Notes under the pieces: generated by a model
The model's input: the letters and a program-made list of their open reading frames with translations, nothing else
Databases searched by the model: none
Told to the model about the DNA's origin: nothing
Assembly (NCBI GenBank): GCA_037102815.1
Contig: BTPP01000007.1
Location: forward strand, 558,001-622,000
From: Neurospora intermedia
Taxonomy: Eukaryota; Ascomycota; Sordariomycetes; Sordariales; Sordariaceae
Length of the DNA stretch: 64,000 nt
Reading direction: 5' to 3'
Position numbers and translations under genes: made by a program
Shown here: positions 31,581-43,397 of the stretch, piece by piece
Numbering within the stretch: the first letter of the stretch is position 1
Layout: each line of letters starts with the position of its first letter

Positions 31581-33644
31581 TCAATACCACCCCCGCAAAC
31601 ACAGCTCTATGCCATCAGGCATTTCGTAGACAGCACGTCCCTCTTTCCACCCTTCGTGATCCGCAATTTCTAAACCGCGCTTGGGCTCCAGCTTAGGACC
31701 CGCCAGCTCTGGTTTTGCGGCAACAGTCATGAGAGTTCGCAAGGTGACTACCTCGTCGGGCCCCAACTCTTTCACTCGGCAAGACCAATCCCGAGACACA
31801 ACCAGAAGGATTCGTGTTTGATTGAGGCCTTTACGATTCAGAAAAAATGGATCGAAGTTTAGGGCGGCAGCTGCAACGGTGGTGTCTGGATTGTACAGCT
31901 CTGTGGCCTGCTTGTGGACTAATTTGTCCATAGGATGGCCAGCGCCTGACAACATGCGATGCGGAGGGAGAGGCCCAGTGACGTGGTACGACCACCAATC
32001 TGGTTTCCTTAAGCCTGCTCCCCTGGGCCACATGGAGAATGCAGAACAGGATGTCGCATTATATGGACAGCTGTCACGCAAAAGCGTAAAGTACATGCTG
32101 CCCAGTGGTTGGAAGGGATACATCAGCTCCAGGCGTAAAGTGCTTCCCTCCTTCTTAGTTGCCAGCGGATGTTCGAAGTCGAATATCAAGGGTTTCGTGA
32201 CGTAGTTAACGGAATCCCATATTCGACGATAGCGATCTTCGTTGCGGATGCAAATACTCATTCTCTCTGCTGCCGCGGAGGAGGAAACGGGAACCTTGCA
32301 AGGAAGACAGAATGGGCTTTGCACGTACTCGTCATCGTGGCCGGCTGATGCCGCATCTATGAAGAATGCGCGGATCAATGGGATTGCAATCAGGTAGAAT
32401 TCTTCCGTTTTCACCTTGGGGCTGCAGGCTAGTAGACCATAGACGATGTGCTCATGCGACCCGTCTTTGACTATGGGCAGACTGATCTCGATTCCACGCT
32501 GACTCATGGAAAAAGCTGGCCGCTTGTGTCCCGGTATACCGCAAGGCTCAAGGCCTCCGGCCAACCTGAAGTCCTGGGGTGAGGTTGCAAAGAGGGGCCT
32601 TGGCCGGCCACCAGCATTATGGCCGCCAAGATATCTGTGAAGTTTTCCTTCAACCAGCACTCCACCTCGGGGACCAGTAGTTACATCAGCATAAGCGCAG
32701 CTTGGAAGGTGAGGATATTGGAGAGACGTTGGGCGTGTCGGAACGGAGGAGGTGCGATTCTTGTCCTGATGGTGCTCGTCACAGCGGCAACAGTGACAAA
32801 AGAAGGGAATCTCTGAGACTGGGGCTCCAAGAAGCGGCTCGTTGTAGCCCCATGCTAGCAGAGTGCAGTCATCGGTAGACTTCATGATCTCTTGTTGTAG
32901 CCGAGCAAACGCCTTTCTGCCTTCGCCGTAAAGCATGGGCATATGGATACCGAACAGGCCGAGCAAGCAATACGCTTGGTCCTCGATCCGAGTCGTCTGC
33001 CTCCCAGCGGCCCATGACATCTTTGTCGCCACACTGGTGTCTCGAAGAACGGCTTCAAGATCCCATGTTTTGCAAGGGTCCGGCTCGACTCCCAGAAGGA
33101 ATTTGGCATGAATGCCAGTGGCTTTGGAGATGTCGCTCGCCCACTCGGAACGCGAACCCAGATCCTTCCAGTTGACATCGAAGAAGACCAGATGATCGGG
33201 GGCCAGGAGCTCTTGTAAAGTCCAACCTCGAGTAAACCAGCGGCAGAAGAGGGTGGCATGACCCTGTAACGCTTGATCGAGCTGGAAGTCGGATTTGTCC
33301 ACATCAGACAGGAGGGCTAAGCACAGGCTCGAGTTGCGGTACCATCGAAACATGGAGTTGATGGCTTCTTGCAGCTCTGCGCTGTTGGTCTTGTCAATGC
33401 AGCAGCTGTCGATCCAGATGTAAAACAAGCCTTTCTGGCATGCCTTTCTGCAGGCGTCGTGGATTTTCTTCCAATATTTATTTGGAGGATCACTTTTTTT
33501 CAGGATTCTTTTCGCATTCGACTGTAGCATATCCTGCATGGTGACCTCGTTGCCGTCCCACGTATGGGATAGAATGGCGTATTTAGGAACCGCATTTTCG
33601 GGGAATTCGTGGAACGTAAACTCTCGAGTGGAAAGCAGGCGCAT
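31581..33644 (-). CDS. HET-domain (heterokaryon incompatibility) protein
   Basis: Single exon, 687 aa. The HET domain occupies about residues 20-160, with YAILSHTWDGNEVTMQDM, IWIDSCCIDKTNSAELQEAI, SMFRWYRNSSLCLALLSDV and WFTRGWTLQELLAP. A second conserved block follows at about 205-260: SWAAGRQTTRIEDQAYCLLG, MLYGEG, AFARLQQEI. HET domains trigger regulated cell death when genetically different hyphae fuse. This protein lacks the NACHT and WD40 parts of HET-D/E, so its sensor part, if any, is the unrecognised 260-687 region, which includes a Cys/His cluster (FFCHCCRCDEHH). It ends in LRGWY. Most fungi carry tens of such genes, and whether this one is an incompatibility locus is unknown. Confidence 0.93.
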   Translation of the reverse strand: MRLLSTREFTFHEFPENAVPKYAILSHTWDGNEVTMQDMLQSNAKRILKKSDPPNKYWKKIHDACRKACQKGLFYIWIDSCCIDKTNSAELQEAINSMFRWYRNSSLCLALLSDVDKSDFQLDQALQGHATLFCRWFTRGWTLQELLAPDHLVFFDVNWKDLGSRSEWASDISKATGIHAKFLLGVEPDPCKTWDLEAVLRDTSVATKMSWAAGRQTTRIEDQAYCLLGLFGIHMPMLYGEGRKAFARLQQEIMKSTDDCTLLAWGYNEPLLGAPVSEIPFFCHCCRCDEHHQDKNRTSSVPTRPTSLQYPHLPSCAYADVTTGPRGGVLVEGKLHRYLGGHNAGGRPRPLFATSPQDFRLAGGLEPCGIPGHKRPAFSMSQRGIEISLPIVKDGSHEHIVYGLLACSPKVKTEEFYLIAIPLIRAFFIDAASAGHDDEYVQSPFCLPCKVPVSSSAAAERMSICIRNEDRYRRIWDSVNYVTKPLIFDFEHPLATKKEGSTLRLELMYPFQPLGSMYFTLLRDSCPYNATSCSAFSMWPRGAGLRKPDWWSYHVTGPLPPHRMLSGAGHPMDKLVHKQATELYNPDTTVAAAALNFDPFFLNRKGLNQTRILLVVSRDWSCRVKELGPDEVVTLRTLMTVAAKPELAGPKLEPKRGLEIADHEGWKEGRAVYEMPDGIELCLRGWY

Positions 33645-34062
33645 GACGTACGAAACAAGTATTATAGCGCGAAAGATGATATTAGCAAGCGGACGGCGGA
33701 TGCCACAAGGTGGAGGTCAGGGAAGGGTTTGTGAAGGGTGAAGAGGGAAGACACCAAGACAAAGATCACTGAAGGATAAGCATGCAACGAATGCGAGGTG
33801 AATAGGTAATTTCCCGTCCGGCATCCATCAAGCTGAGCGCGGCAGTGCATTGTGGTAGCCTATGCCGTGTGCTCGTGTGGAAGGTGCATCAATCATTTCC
33901 CCTCCTGTACTCTCACTTTGTCTCAATTGTTCCTGCCGCGATACCGACTGTCAGCAGTCCTCACCAGTCAGTCGCAGCTGCATTCGGCAATCTCTGACAC
34001 CTGACTCGACACAACGAGCGGCCCCAAACAATCCGAGGACAATTCGTTACAATACGGCGCCG
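33645..34062. other. Intergenic region
   Basis: Between the HET start and the tyrosinase 3' end. No gene supported. Confidence 0.45.
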
Positions 34063-35333
34063 TTACACATACACATAACAGAATGGCCCTTCCACCACAC
34101 TCATCAACTCCCTCAACTTCCTCCCTGGCCCCGCCGCATACCCAAAATCCACCACATCATCCAACGTCGTCTCGCCGCTCTCGGGAATATTCAAAAACGT
34201 CCTCGTCCCCGCTACCGCCGTCTTCTCGCCATACACTCTCTTTTTCGCATCCACCATCTGCCACATCCACCACACCCGATCAATCATGGCGTGGTGCAGA
34301 TAAAAGGCCGGATCGCCCGGGGACGTGCTCACATCACGGCCCGGGTCTCCTCCCAGCGAGTAATGTCCTCCGCCGTGCACGCCAATGTCGCCGGACCCGG
34401 GGATGCCTTGCATGATCATCTGGAAGTTGGCGACCGTCTCTTGGGAAAGGACATGTCGGATCGAAGAAGCGTTGGCGAAGCGCTGGTTCACAGCATCGCT
34501 TAGGTCGCGGCGCAGACACCGTGGGTTGTAGGCAAATGGACCAACCGGATTCGATTGCTGCGGTCCCCCGCCAGGGACGTCGAGGGCAATGGGGCCAAGG
34601 TTCACGCTCATGTTGGCGAAGGGGCCCGAGGTGACACAGCCGCCACCGGTGCCGGCGGGGAGGTAGACAGGCGGCAGTTTGCTACCCTCGATGCCGCCTA
34701 GGACAATGTCTCCCTGGTTGGGAATGTAGACACCGTTGCCGGACATGGAGGTCGCGCTGCCGTCGAAGATGGGAGAGGCGGAGAGGCCAGTTTCGGCGGT
34801 CTTGGCCCAGTCCCAGTAGGGCTGGGTCCCGCGATAGCCACATTCTTCGCGCAGGGCTTGCTCGTACAGCGAGATGAAGTAACGGTGCAGGCCGAGGAAG
34901 TTGCCGGTGTAGTGGGCGGTTTGGGTCTGGTTGATGTGGGTGACGACAAAGTCATCAAAGCGCGACCTGGCGCCAGGGGCTAGTGACGAGGGATATCGGG
35001 AGGGTTTGGCCTGCAGACATTGGACGGCTTGAATGTACTCGAGTCTCTCTACTTTGGTGAGTGCTCCCCTGGACTGATGTTAGCGTCGGGATATTCTGGG
35101 TTGCAGCTTAGGGGCGCCCGTGAAGCTTACCATTCTTTTCTGATCTTGATCTTCTCTGGTGTGCACTGCCGTCCCTTGGCCGCTTTTAGGGTCTTCTGAA
35201 GAGCAGAGCGGGCAAGGACTCCGATCTCTGCTGTTGCTTTCGCAATGACTGGGTCTTGCGAGCTCGGACTCGGGAGTCCTATACATGTGCTAGCGGCCTG
35301 GAGAACCAGGAGCGATAGGGTTGAGAGCCTCAT
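34063..35333 (-). CDS. Secreted tyrosinase-family copper protein
   Basis: Two exons: 35333-35131 and 35068-34063, giving 402 aa. The 62-nt intron has a GTAAGC donor, CTAAC branch site and CCAG acceptor; the nearer AG at the CATCAG site was rejected because it breaks frame. A signal peptide is present (LSTLSLLVLQAASTCIGLP). The CuA site lies in THINQTQTAHYTGNFLGLHR with YFISLYE following. CuB is in the blocks HGGGHYSLGG and DPAFYLHHAMIDRVWWMWQ. Tyrosinases oxidise phenols to quinones; this short secreted class is common in ascomycetes and its substrate is usually unknown. There is no C-terminal lid domain of the size found in mushroom tyrosinases. Confidence 0.9.
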
Positions 35334-36027
35334 CTTGCAAGCTCACAAGTATTGGCAGGGAAAGAAAATGGTGTATCGATGATCTGCAAAGAAGGTCGCG
35401 GGAGAAGAGCTGAAATATATGACAATCAAGCCAACCTCGGGGTTCAACCACCTGGTACGACGATACTCCACGGTGCCGAGACACCACGATGCACATCACG
35501 TACAGTGTGCACGAACAAAAGAGGGCCTTTGACAACAAATGTCAACTAGACTAAATGATGACACTTTCAATTTAAGCGACTTGCAACCTTGTGAGTGATG
35601 TAACAATGGGATATTCCTACACATAGGCCTTTGGCACGTAGTTGTAGGTAACGGCAAGAACTTTGCAGCGATAGATGTCCGGCTCATTGGCCTGGTAATT
35701 GGATTGCAACCCAGCACTTGGGCTATCTCGAGCCGGTTTCCAGATTGCCGGCGTCGGTTCCAGGACCAACCTTTAGTACCAGAGACGAAGGGAATGGTAG
35801 CACTATGGAAGCGATGTCAGCCTCATAGATGTATGCTTATATCGTGTAGTAATTGTATCACTATGAAGAACATTGTGATTGGAACGCTGCGGCTAATACG
35901 ATAATCCCAGTCCATGTAACATGAAAAAGTTTCTGAACGGTCTGGACCTGGATCTATGGTAGCGAGTGAGTGTCCAGTCAAAACATTGTACTTAACGACT
36001 CGGCCAATACCACCTTCTTCAATTCCT

Positions 36028-36060
36028 TCCTCCTCCTCCTCCTCCTCCTCCTCCTCCTCC
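36028..36060. repeat. (TCC)n triplet repeat
   Basis: Eleven consecutive TCC/CTC units in intergenic DNA. The long Glu or Leu runs read from it are not coding evidence. Confidence 0.9.
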
Positions 36061-36210
36061 TGGCGCTCCACCACTATTCTAGATGGTACCTTCCGTCGAC
36101 ATCAGAAAGTTCCACATGTTTTTGGATCTGGTTTCCGCAACTTTTCATATGTCCAACCTATCGTAGATTTCTTATCGCGCTGTTAATTGCGTTCCTACAT
36201 AGGTTGTGGC

Positions 36211-36227
36211 GGGGGGGGGGGGGGGGG
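36211..36227. repeat. Poly(G) run of 17
   Basis: A homopolymer in intergenic DNA between GTGGC and ATCCC. Its exact length is prone to sequencing error. Confidence 0.85.
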
Positions 36228-37362
36228 ATCCCATGAAGGAGCAAACCCATATGATATTTTCTTGATGAATTTGCCGAGGACTGCTCTTCGTCGGGGAAGG
36301 TGGCAGTGGAGGTGCTTTCCATCGATCTTCTTCCAAGGCAACATCGTCCCCCCCGTTTTGAAATGCTTTCTCGCTTTTTTTTTCTGCCACCGCAATCCAC
36401 TCGTCCAAACAAGTTCCTCTTCGCTTTCGCTTCTTCACATGTCCCCGCAGCACCTTGTTGCGTCTCGGCTTGATCCTCATCTTGATAGGTGGCTTCGCTC
36501 TCGGACCCGTTTCCGAATACCTGCCATCAACAAGCTGGCACCTGGCATCAAGTCAGAAGATGATTTCGACATCCGCGTCGTAAACCGAAGATCCGGATTT
36601 TTGGTGCAGAATGCGCGAAAGTGAATGCAGGTAAAGTAACGCACATTGTGACTTTCTTTCCGGTTTTGTATTGTTAGATGCTGGCAGCTTAGATGGAGCG
36701 CTAACTGATTCCTGACAGAAATGCCTGCGGTTCGGTTAGCACAGTATCCTAGTACCTACCATGGGGAATTGCCAACCCGAGACGCCGGATGCCACGCAGC
36801 AGCACGGCAGCACCGCATCGGCCATGTTCCAAGTCTCCCGGTCGGTCACACAACGGCTCTCAGAATGGCGCCGGCTCCGAGTGCCCGGTCCGTACAATGA
36901 TATACACCACACCCGCTCGAACTGCCCAGCCTTCACTTCGATGAGAGACTCAACCCTGAACACCTCGAGGTCGCACTCAATCTGGTGCCCGTGGCCATCG
37001 CTTCTGGATTTCTCGGGCCATACTCTCCTGTCTGAAGGGGCTCATCAACGGGCAGTGTTATTGAACGACTGTGATGCTTCCAGTCAGTCAGGTGTCTTTC
37101 TATGGTACGAGGATACCTAAGCCACCTTGTAGACATCATTTCAATATGCAGGATATAGGTACTGTCCACACCTTGGCCAAGGTAAACAACAGTAATCATG
37201 CTATGCCATGCGTTGAAAGCCCCAGAGTTGGATATGGACAGCAAACACGCATTCCATACATAAAGGTGGTTTTCAGGACCTTCAGTCCTTATCTCTTCCT
37301 CCCCTGAACACAACTTGCTCTCTCTCTTGTCCAACAGATACACATGCCCCCATTTGGACACC

Positions 37363-39926
37363 ATGGTTCTATTCAAGCGCCCTCCCGATGAGAAGGGATC
37401 CGTCTGGTTCTCGGTTCTGATCGGCGTCTTCGTGGCCTTTGGTGGTCTTCTTTTTGGCTATGACACCGGCACCATCAGCGGCGTCATTGCCATGAAATAC
37501 TGGAACGAGCGTTTCTCCACTGGCTACATCGATGCCGATGGGAAGCCGGCCATTAGCCCGTCGCAATCTTCCCTTATTGTCTCTATCCTTTCGGCTGGTA
37601 CCTTTTTCGGTGCTTTGGCTTCTCCCTTGCTGGCGGATAAGATTGGTCGGCGATGGGGTATCATCATATCCTCTTGGGTCTTCAACTTTGGCGTGTCCAT
37701 GCAAGTCATTTCTGTCGCCATTCCTCTGTTTGTGGCCGGGAGATTCTTTGCCGGCCTAGGTGTTGGCTTGCTTTCGGCTCTTGGTGAGTGATGCATCTTT
37801 TTTCCTTTCCATAGAGTCATGGCCGTGGTATGCTAACTCCGCTCCCTTCATAGTCCCGCTCTATCAATCTGAGACCGCTCCGAAATGGATCCGTGGAATG
37901 ATCGTGGGCGTATATCAACTTGCAATCACCATCGGCATCCTTTTTGCCGCCATTGTCAATAATGGCACTCATAAACGGGAGGACACCGGCTCGTACAGAA
38001 TCCCCATTGCTCTCCAGTGGCTCTTCTCGCTCACTCTCATCATTGGCATGCACTTCCTTCCCGAGACTCCCAGGTATTGCATCAAGCGAGGCGACATGAC
38101 CCGTGCCACCCGGGCCCTGGCCAGAATCCGCTGCCTGCCGCCCAATGATCCCGCCATCCTTGCGGAGATGGAAGAGATCCGTGCAAACTACCAATACGAA
38201 TTGTCACTCGGTAACAGCAGCTACCTGGACTGCTTCCGTATGGGCATGTTGAAGAGGATGCTCACAGGCATGGTACTTCAAATCCTGCAGCAACTTACCG
38301 GTTCGTCTTTTCGTCTCCCCTGTTTTCCTTGCTGTTCCACCATGACCGTTTTCTAACTTCAAGAATTATACAGGCGTCAACTTCATTTTCTACTACGGCA
38401 CTCAATTCTTCGAGAACTCCGGCATCTCGAATTCCTTCTTGATTAGTATGATCCTAGCCACAGTCAACGTTCTCTCGACGGTCCCCGCTGTCTTCATGTT
38501 CGACAAGTTTGGTCGCCGCCCTTTACTTCTGTGGGGTGGTGTAGCCATGCACATATGCCACTTTATCGTTGCTACACTCGGTACATCAACAACAAGTCAG
38601 ACTGCCACCGGGGTCATCATCGTGCTCAACGTTGCTGCTCAAAAAGCATCAATCACTTTTGTGTGCTTGTTCATTGCCTTCTTCGCGGCAACATGGGGTC
38701 CCTTGGCGTGGGTGGTAACTGCAGAGTTGTACCCACTGAAGCACCGGTCGCAGATGTTGAGCATTAGCACAGCTACAAACGTGAGTTGTTCCTCCCAATG
38801 TCGTCATTTCGAGATCAGAGCGGCTCGCGTGAGATTTAAAAGCCCTCCTCAGAACCCCAAATCACTTTTCTTCTTTGCTCCTTCTCTCTTAACCACACAT
38901 CAGAAACATGTTCCTTCATTTTCAACTCCGGATTCTGTCTACTACCATGACATTCTGGGGGTAAGGTGGAGGATAGAAGAGAACTTTTCAAGCCTTTACC
39001 CTCTACCTTTGTTCCTCTCTGTCGATGAGTAGAGCAATCCGTGCTTTGGGACATTTCCACACCCTTTGCAAAGCCCTGATTATCTGAGACTATGGCGTCT
39101 GCCGTTGGCTTGTCAGCGCATCGTTATGTGTTGCGATATTAGTGTCACTGGCGCGCGCATGATGGACCAAATAAGTCGATGACCTGAAACAATGCACTGC
39201 TCCGGATGCATATTTGTACCTTGAGGATTCGCGCGTTCTCAGTCTCAAATCGCTAACCTTCTGACCCAACAACAGTGGTTAGTAAACTGGGCCATCGCCT
39301 ACTCGACCCCATACCTTGTCAACTATGGTCCCGGGTACGCAAACCTCCAGTCAAAGATCTTCTTTGTCTGGGGTACGGCCTGCATGCTCTGCGTCGGCTT
39401 TGTCTATTTTTACATCTATGAGACAAAGGGTCTATCTCTAGAGGAGATCGACGAAATGTACCAGACGCCAGGTCTCAGGGCTAAGGACAGCAGCAAGTGG
39501 CGGCCGAGCGTCCATTTCCGAGAAACCCCGCTCACGGAGATCACATACCACAAGGCTACTGGTGGAAGTCCTGCTCAAGCCCAGGCTGCTCCAGTAGCTG
39601 AGACTGCGGAGAGAGCTGAGCGCGAGGTTGTTCCTACCCTTCCCAATCCTACTACAGCTCCCGTGATTGGGCCTCCTCCTCCTGAAAGTGATGATGTCCT
39701 GAAGACTCTGCAAGACGCTGTCCTTCGTCCTGCAGAAGCTTTCACTCACCCTGCTACGCTAAACCCGGCCTGGAATTCCCATTCTCCCTTGTCCGCACAA
39801 ACTGCGCTGTCGAATCTTCCGTCTTCCTCTCTTGCTTCCAACAAGTCCGCTCCGTCCCTGGGCACGACTCCAAACGAAGGAGGAACTAGTTTATCCCACC
39901 CAGCGCGAAGAAGCTTCGGGCGTTGA
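37363..39926 (+). CDS. MFS sugar transporter (hexose transporter/sensor class)
   Basis: Four exons: 37363-37783, 37854-38300, 38374-38780 and 39276-39926, giving 641 aa. Introns are 70, 73 and 495 nt with CTAAC/CTGAC branch sites; all joins keep frame and fall inside conserved blocks. The major facilitator fold shows GGLLFGYDTGTISGV in helix 1, DKIGRRWGI, AGRFFAGLGVG, then VPLYQSETAPKWIRG, PETPRYCIKRG in the central loop, FDKFGRRPLLL, WGPLAWVVTAELYPLKHR and YETKGLSLEEIDEMY. The C-terminal tail of about 150 residues is longer than in most hexose transporters, as in the RCO-3 sugar-sensor class; a sensor role is inference. It acts in the plasma membrane, moving hexose by proton symport or facilitation. 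The long third intron is unusual. Confidence 0.92.
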
Positions 39927-42176
39927 ATGTTGGGGGCGACAAAATGACTTCCCACGCTCACGCTATACATGTCATCAGTGGGGTGGCAAAGCCCCGGCAT
40001 GATCTAGTGCCGTTGTGGAAAAGCACCGTGACGGCTTAGTGGGAATGCCTTGATATCGGGAGTCGTTAGGCAGGCATGAAGCGACCAGTCTGCTTGATCT
40101 TCCGTGCCTGGGGAAGTTGTTTCGAGGACTTGCAGGCTGTGAGACATGGGATGAGGAGAATGGTTGAGTCATTGGTCAAGAACTGGGCAATGGCTTCGAT
40201 TGTAAGGATTTATGGCGGGTTATGAGATGTAGCTGTAATACGTGGGCTTCAAAAGAGACTTGGCCCCGATAGAGAATGGCGTAGGATGCTGCATCGACAG
40301 GGACACACGAGCGCGGTGCTTAACGTTAGTTTACTTCTTATGGTGGGAAGGGATATGGAGGACTTCTCATTCTTGCTAATGGTCAAGGGAGGTGAATTTC
40401 GATTTATTTCAGTGGTATTTCAGGCTTTGGAAAAATAAATTTCTTTTTCAATATTGCTACTTGTTTGAGGCCTAGACTACCTAGGTTGCTAAATAATGGA
40501 TCACGAGGTGTGAAAAAAAAAAAAAAAGGTTCGCTCGGACAACACGAATATACAGCGACGCGGTAACATCCGAGTTCTAGTTTTTTAGGAAGTCTAGTTT
40601 CTGCGTCAGTTCAAACCAAGCAAATGAGTGTCATACGTGAGGGCGTGAAGCGCGCAATTCCAACGCTGGATTGTGTAGGTGACGTAACTAACACAGTTCG
40701 CGCAAGCTTATGTCGATTTCTGTTAGTGTCAACCAGCCAGCCAGCCGACCGCCTACCGGTAGGTATTCCAGATTAATAATTAGCGGAACTCGAGGGGATG
40801 GCTGTTCAAGAAAACATGATATATGATCTGATCTTCAGTTGATCGAAAGGAAACTGCTTAACATGTTCCAGAAAGGAGACAGAAATGAGATAGAAGAAAA
40901 GAGTAGAGAGGTCGTCAAACCACAGGCACTGCAGTCCCTCTCTTTGCTGTGCCAGAAACTAATGTGACCTAGCGATCAAATCCAGGCTGCGTGGACGATG
41001 AACAATACTTAGGTGCCCGGTCGGATTCGGAACTCGGAAGCCGGAACTCGGAAACCGGAACTCGGAAACCGGAAGCCTGCCGAGTCTCTAATTGAACATG
41101 CAGCGATCTGTTCAGTTTCGAGAGGTTGTGAACAATGGGGATTGTTAAGTCCTGTATTGAGTCGGGAGTCGGACAGTCGGACATCTTCCCGGGAGGAGGC
41201 TTAGTTTCTTGGAAGCTAGTACAGCTTCGCTCTTACCTCTCCAATTAAGCCTACCTATTTACTTAAACAATCAATCCATCCATCCATCCATCCATTCAGG
41301 GCGGGACGAACAATGGTCGGAATTCGGAAGCCAAGTCCCTCATTGAAAAACAATCTGTTCCGAAGCAAAGAAGTTCTGAAGAATGGGCATTGTTCGGCGA
41401 GTCCTACTCGGATATCTTCCCGGGAGGAGGAGGGCTGGAGGAGGCTTTCCAAGAAGGAAGCCGCAGCTCAGCTACCAGCCTAATCGTCCAAACCTGTCCA
41501 AACCTGTCCAAACCTGCCTAGTAAGTGATCAATCCATCCAGGACGGGTGGGCGCATGGTAGTGCGGATTGATGATGAACAACAATGGACGGGGAACTCGG
41601 AAGTCAGATCCTTGGACAAAGAAGTCTTTTTGTAGGTAAGTAACAGACTCCAAAAGAATGGGATTGTGCTCAAGTGGCTTGGATTGGATTGAATGGGATT
41701 CGGGTGTCTTCTCCGGTCTTCAGGAGAAGCCAGAAAGGTGAACAAAGAAATCCAGGGGAGGAGTACCTTGATTGGATCGGAAGACTCCCGGCTGTGGAGA
41801 GAGAAACAGATAGGTATGAAAATGACAGGAGTGAAACAACAACATGAACAACAGGAACAACAACAACAACAATAAGAAGAAGACGTGCTATGTAGTGAAC
41901 TGCATTTTTGATCGAGGAACTCACGATAAATGATATTACTGAACGGATGTCTGTACACGGAAGCATGTATTTATTTATATGGTCGTCGGACCCCCGACGT
42001 TGTCTGACTTGGAATGACCATCACCAACATAACCATTACCAAACCAAATCAGCAGGTTTCAGAAGATATCAAAAACGTCAAGTTGACTACCTACCTACAT
42101 ACTCGAAAACAAACACTAGGTAACCAAGTCAATTTCCAGATACACCCACATAGGTACTCGCCCACCCAAAATCAAA
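39927..42176. other. Long intergenic region with degenerate tandem repeat
   Basis: About 2.2 kb with no gene. It includes a 15-A run (40513-40527), CTACCTAGGT near 40477-40486 and the repeat array listed at 40980-41680. Confidence 0.5.
40980..41680. repeat. Degenerate tandem repeat, about three units of 240-310 bp
   Basis: Three units start near 40984, 41297 and 41539, each with CAGG(G/C)(C/T)G... followed by GAACAAnAnTGG and ACTCGGAAG. Units 1 and 2 share ATCTTCCCGGGAGGAGG (41182-41198 and 41412-41428). Nested inside are a 14-bp GGAACTCGGAAACC array (about 41030-41070), a CCAT array (41276-41295) and three copies of TGTCCAAACC (about 41488-41517). No coding content was seen. Confidence 0.7.
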
Positions 42177-43397
42177 ATGTGCCACATCAACATCATCCAC
42201 TTCTCCCACCACCACAACTTCTTCCCTTCCGCCGAAGAAGTATCCAACACCTCCTCCTCCTCCAACACTTCCTTCACTAGCAGCACCCCCACCTCCTCCT
42301 CCTCCAACACTTCCTTCACTAGCAGCACCCCCACCTCCTCCACCTCCACGCCCACATTCAACAACTGCAACCTTTCCAACCCTACTAGACTAACCGAACA
42401 AGAGGAACTCATCTCCCTCCAACGCCTACCTCAACACCAATTTTTCCGTTGCCCAACCCACACCAATCACCGCTGCGTAGTCTACAAGCAGACAATGCCG
42501 TGTCTCTTGCAAAGGTTTCATTCTGCTGCTGCGCCTACTACTACTCCTGCGGAAGTCAATGCTAATGCTAATGCTGATTCAGAGGAAGGCAATGACGGCA
42601 TAAACATATCAACCTGTCCCAACCTACAACTTACAAATGAACACCACCCCTTGAGTCTTCTTCTTGCTGACAATGACAACAACAACACCTTCAACAACAC
42701 CATCACCACCACCAACATCAATTTCAACAACATCAATAACAAAAATGGCAAGTCCATCCCAGGACCCATCCAAGTCGTCCAACCCTTCCACACCAGTAAC
42801 ACCACCACCACCCTATCACAAGCAAAAACCACCCTCATATCCACCGCAAACGAAATCCACCAACAGACAATCAAACTAAACACCCACATCCTCGAAACTT
42901 GTTCCCTTCTGGAATTTCTTTTCCAAAAGCTTGCTGCTCACACCACCTCTACTCACACTCACACTACCTCTACTCACACTACCTCTACTCACACTCAACC
43001 GACGCTCTCCCAACAACAACACCAGCCAGCGCAACACCAGCCAGCACCCCTCAACCTCTTCCGCGAAATCGAAATCCCACTCCAGCGCGCTACCAAATTA
43101 TGTCAAGAAATCAACCAAGCCGATGCAAAAATCCGTGAGTTGTTCCAGACCTTTTTGCAGAGACGTCAAGAAATGGTTGATTTGCTTACCTCTATGGCTG
43201 CACTTCAGCAGGAGGGCCTTAACAATGGTGCGTATCCGTATACTACAAGCAAGGCAAGGCAAGATCTAAGGGAGTTATCGACGGAAAATATAAGAGAGGT
43301 GTGTGAGGAGCCGATGAGGAGGGGGAGGGAGGTGGTGCGGGAGGTGGTGAGGGTTTTGGAGGGTGTGGAAAAAGGTATGTTGCATATGGGGGTTTAG
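42177..43397 (+). CDS. Hypothetical low-complexity protein
   Basis: Single open frame, 406 aa, from ATG 42177. No recognised family. The N terminus MCHINIIHFSHHHNFFP has the short Cys/His start seen in several small fungal hypothetical proteins. Residues about 25-60 are a Ser/Thr repeat (NTSFTSSTPTSS twice) coded by a 42-bp direct duplication near 42250-42335. A Cys/His patch (FFRCPTHTNHRCVVYKQTMPC, in two pieces) follows near 100-120. The middle is Asn/Thr rich, with a THTTSTHT run near 255-275. Residues about 290-400 look like ordinary helical protein, with a possible coiled coil (LQRATKLCQEINQADAKIRE). The C-terminal part makes a real gene more likely than chance, but no function can be given. 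Confidence 0.55.
   Translation: MCHINIIHFSHHHNFFPSAEEVSNTSSSSNTSFTSSTPTSSSSNTSFTSSTPTSSTSTPTFNNCNLSNPTRLTEQEELISLQRLPQHQFFRCPTHTNHRCVVYKQTMPCLLQRFHSAAAPTTTPAEVNANANADSEEGNDGINISTCPNLQLTNEHHPLSLLLADNDNNNTFNNTITTTNINFNNINNKNGKSIPGPIQVVQPFHTSNTTTTLSQAKTTLISTANEIHQQTIKLNTHILETCSLLEFLFQKLAAHTTSTHTHTTSTHTTSTHTQPTLSQQQHQPAQHQPAPLNLFREIEIPLQRATKLCQEINQADAKIRELFQTFLQRRQEMVDLLTSMAALQQEGLNNGAYPYTTSKARQDLRELSTENIREVCEEPMRRGREVVREVVRVLEGVEKGMLHMGV

Larger units (their letters stand above)
35334..37362. other. Long intergenic region before the sugar transporter
   Basis: About 2 kb. It contains a CTC-type triplet repeat (36028-36060) and a 17-G run (36211-36227). Short peptide-like stretches occur near 36530-36624 and 36919-37037, but neither has a start, splice partner or family, so no gene is called. 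Confidence 0.4.

Noticed and set aside
36530-37040. Protein-like fragments (for example SEDDFDIRVVNRRSGF and NPEHLEVALNLVPVAIASGF)
   Set aside because: Each is short, in different frames, without start, splice partner or known family; could be a relic but I cannot support it.
40980-41680. CRISPR array
   Set aside because: Repeats are degenerate, unequal in spacing and in a eukaryotic genome; no short identical repeats with unique spacers.
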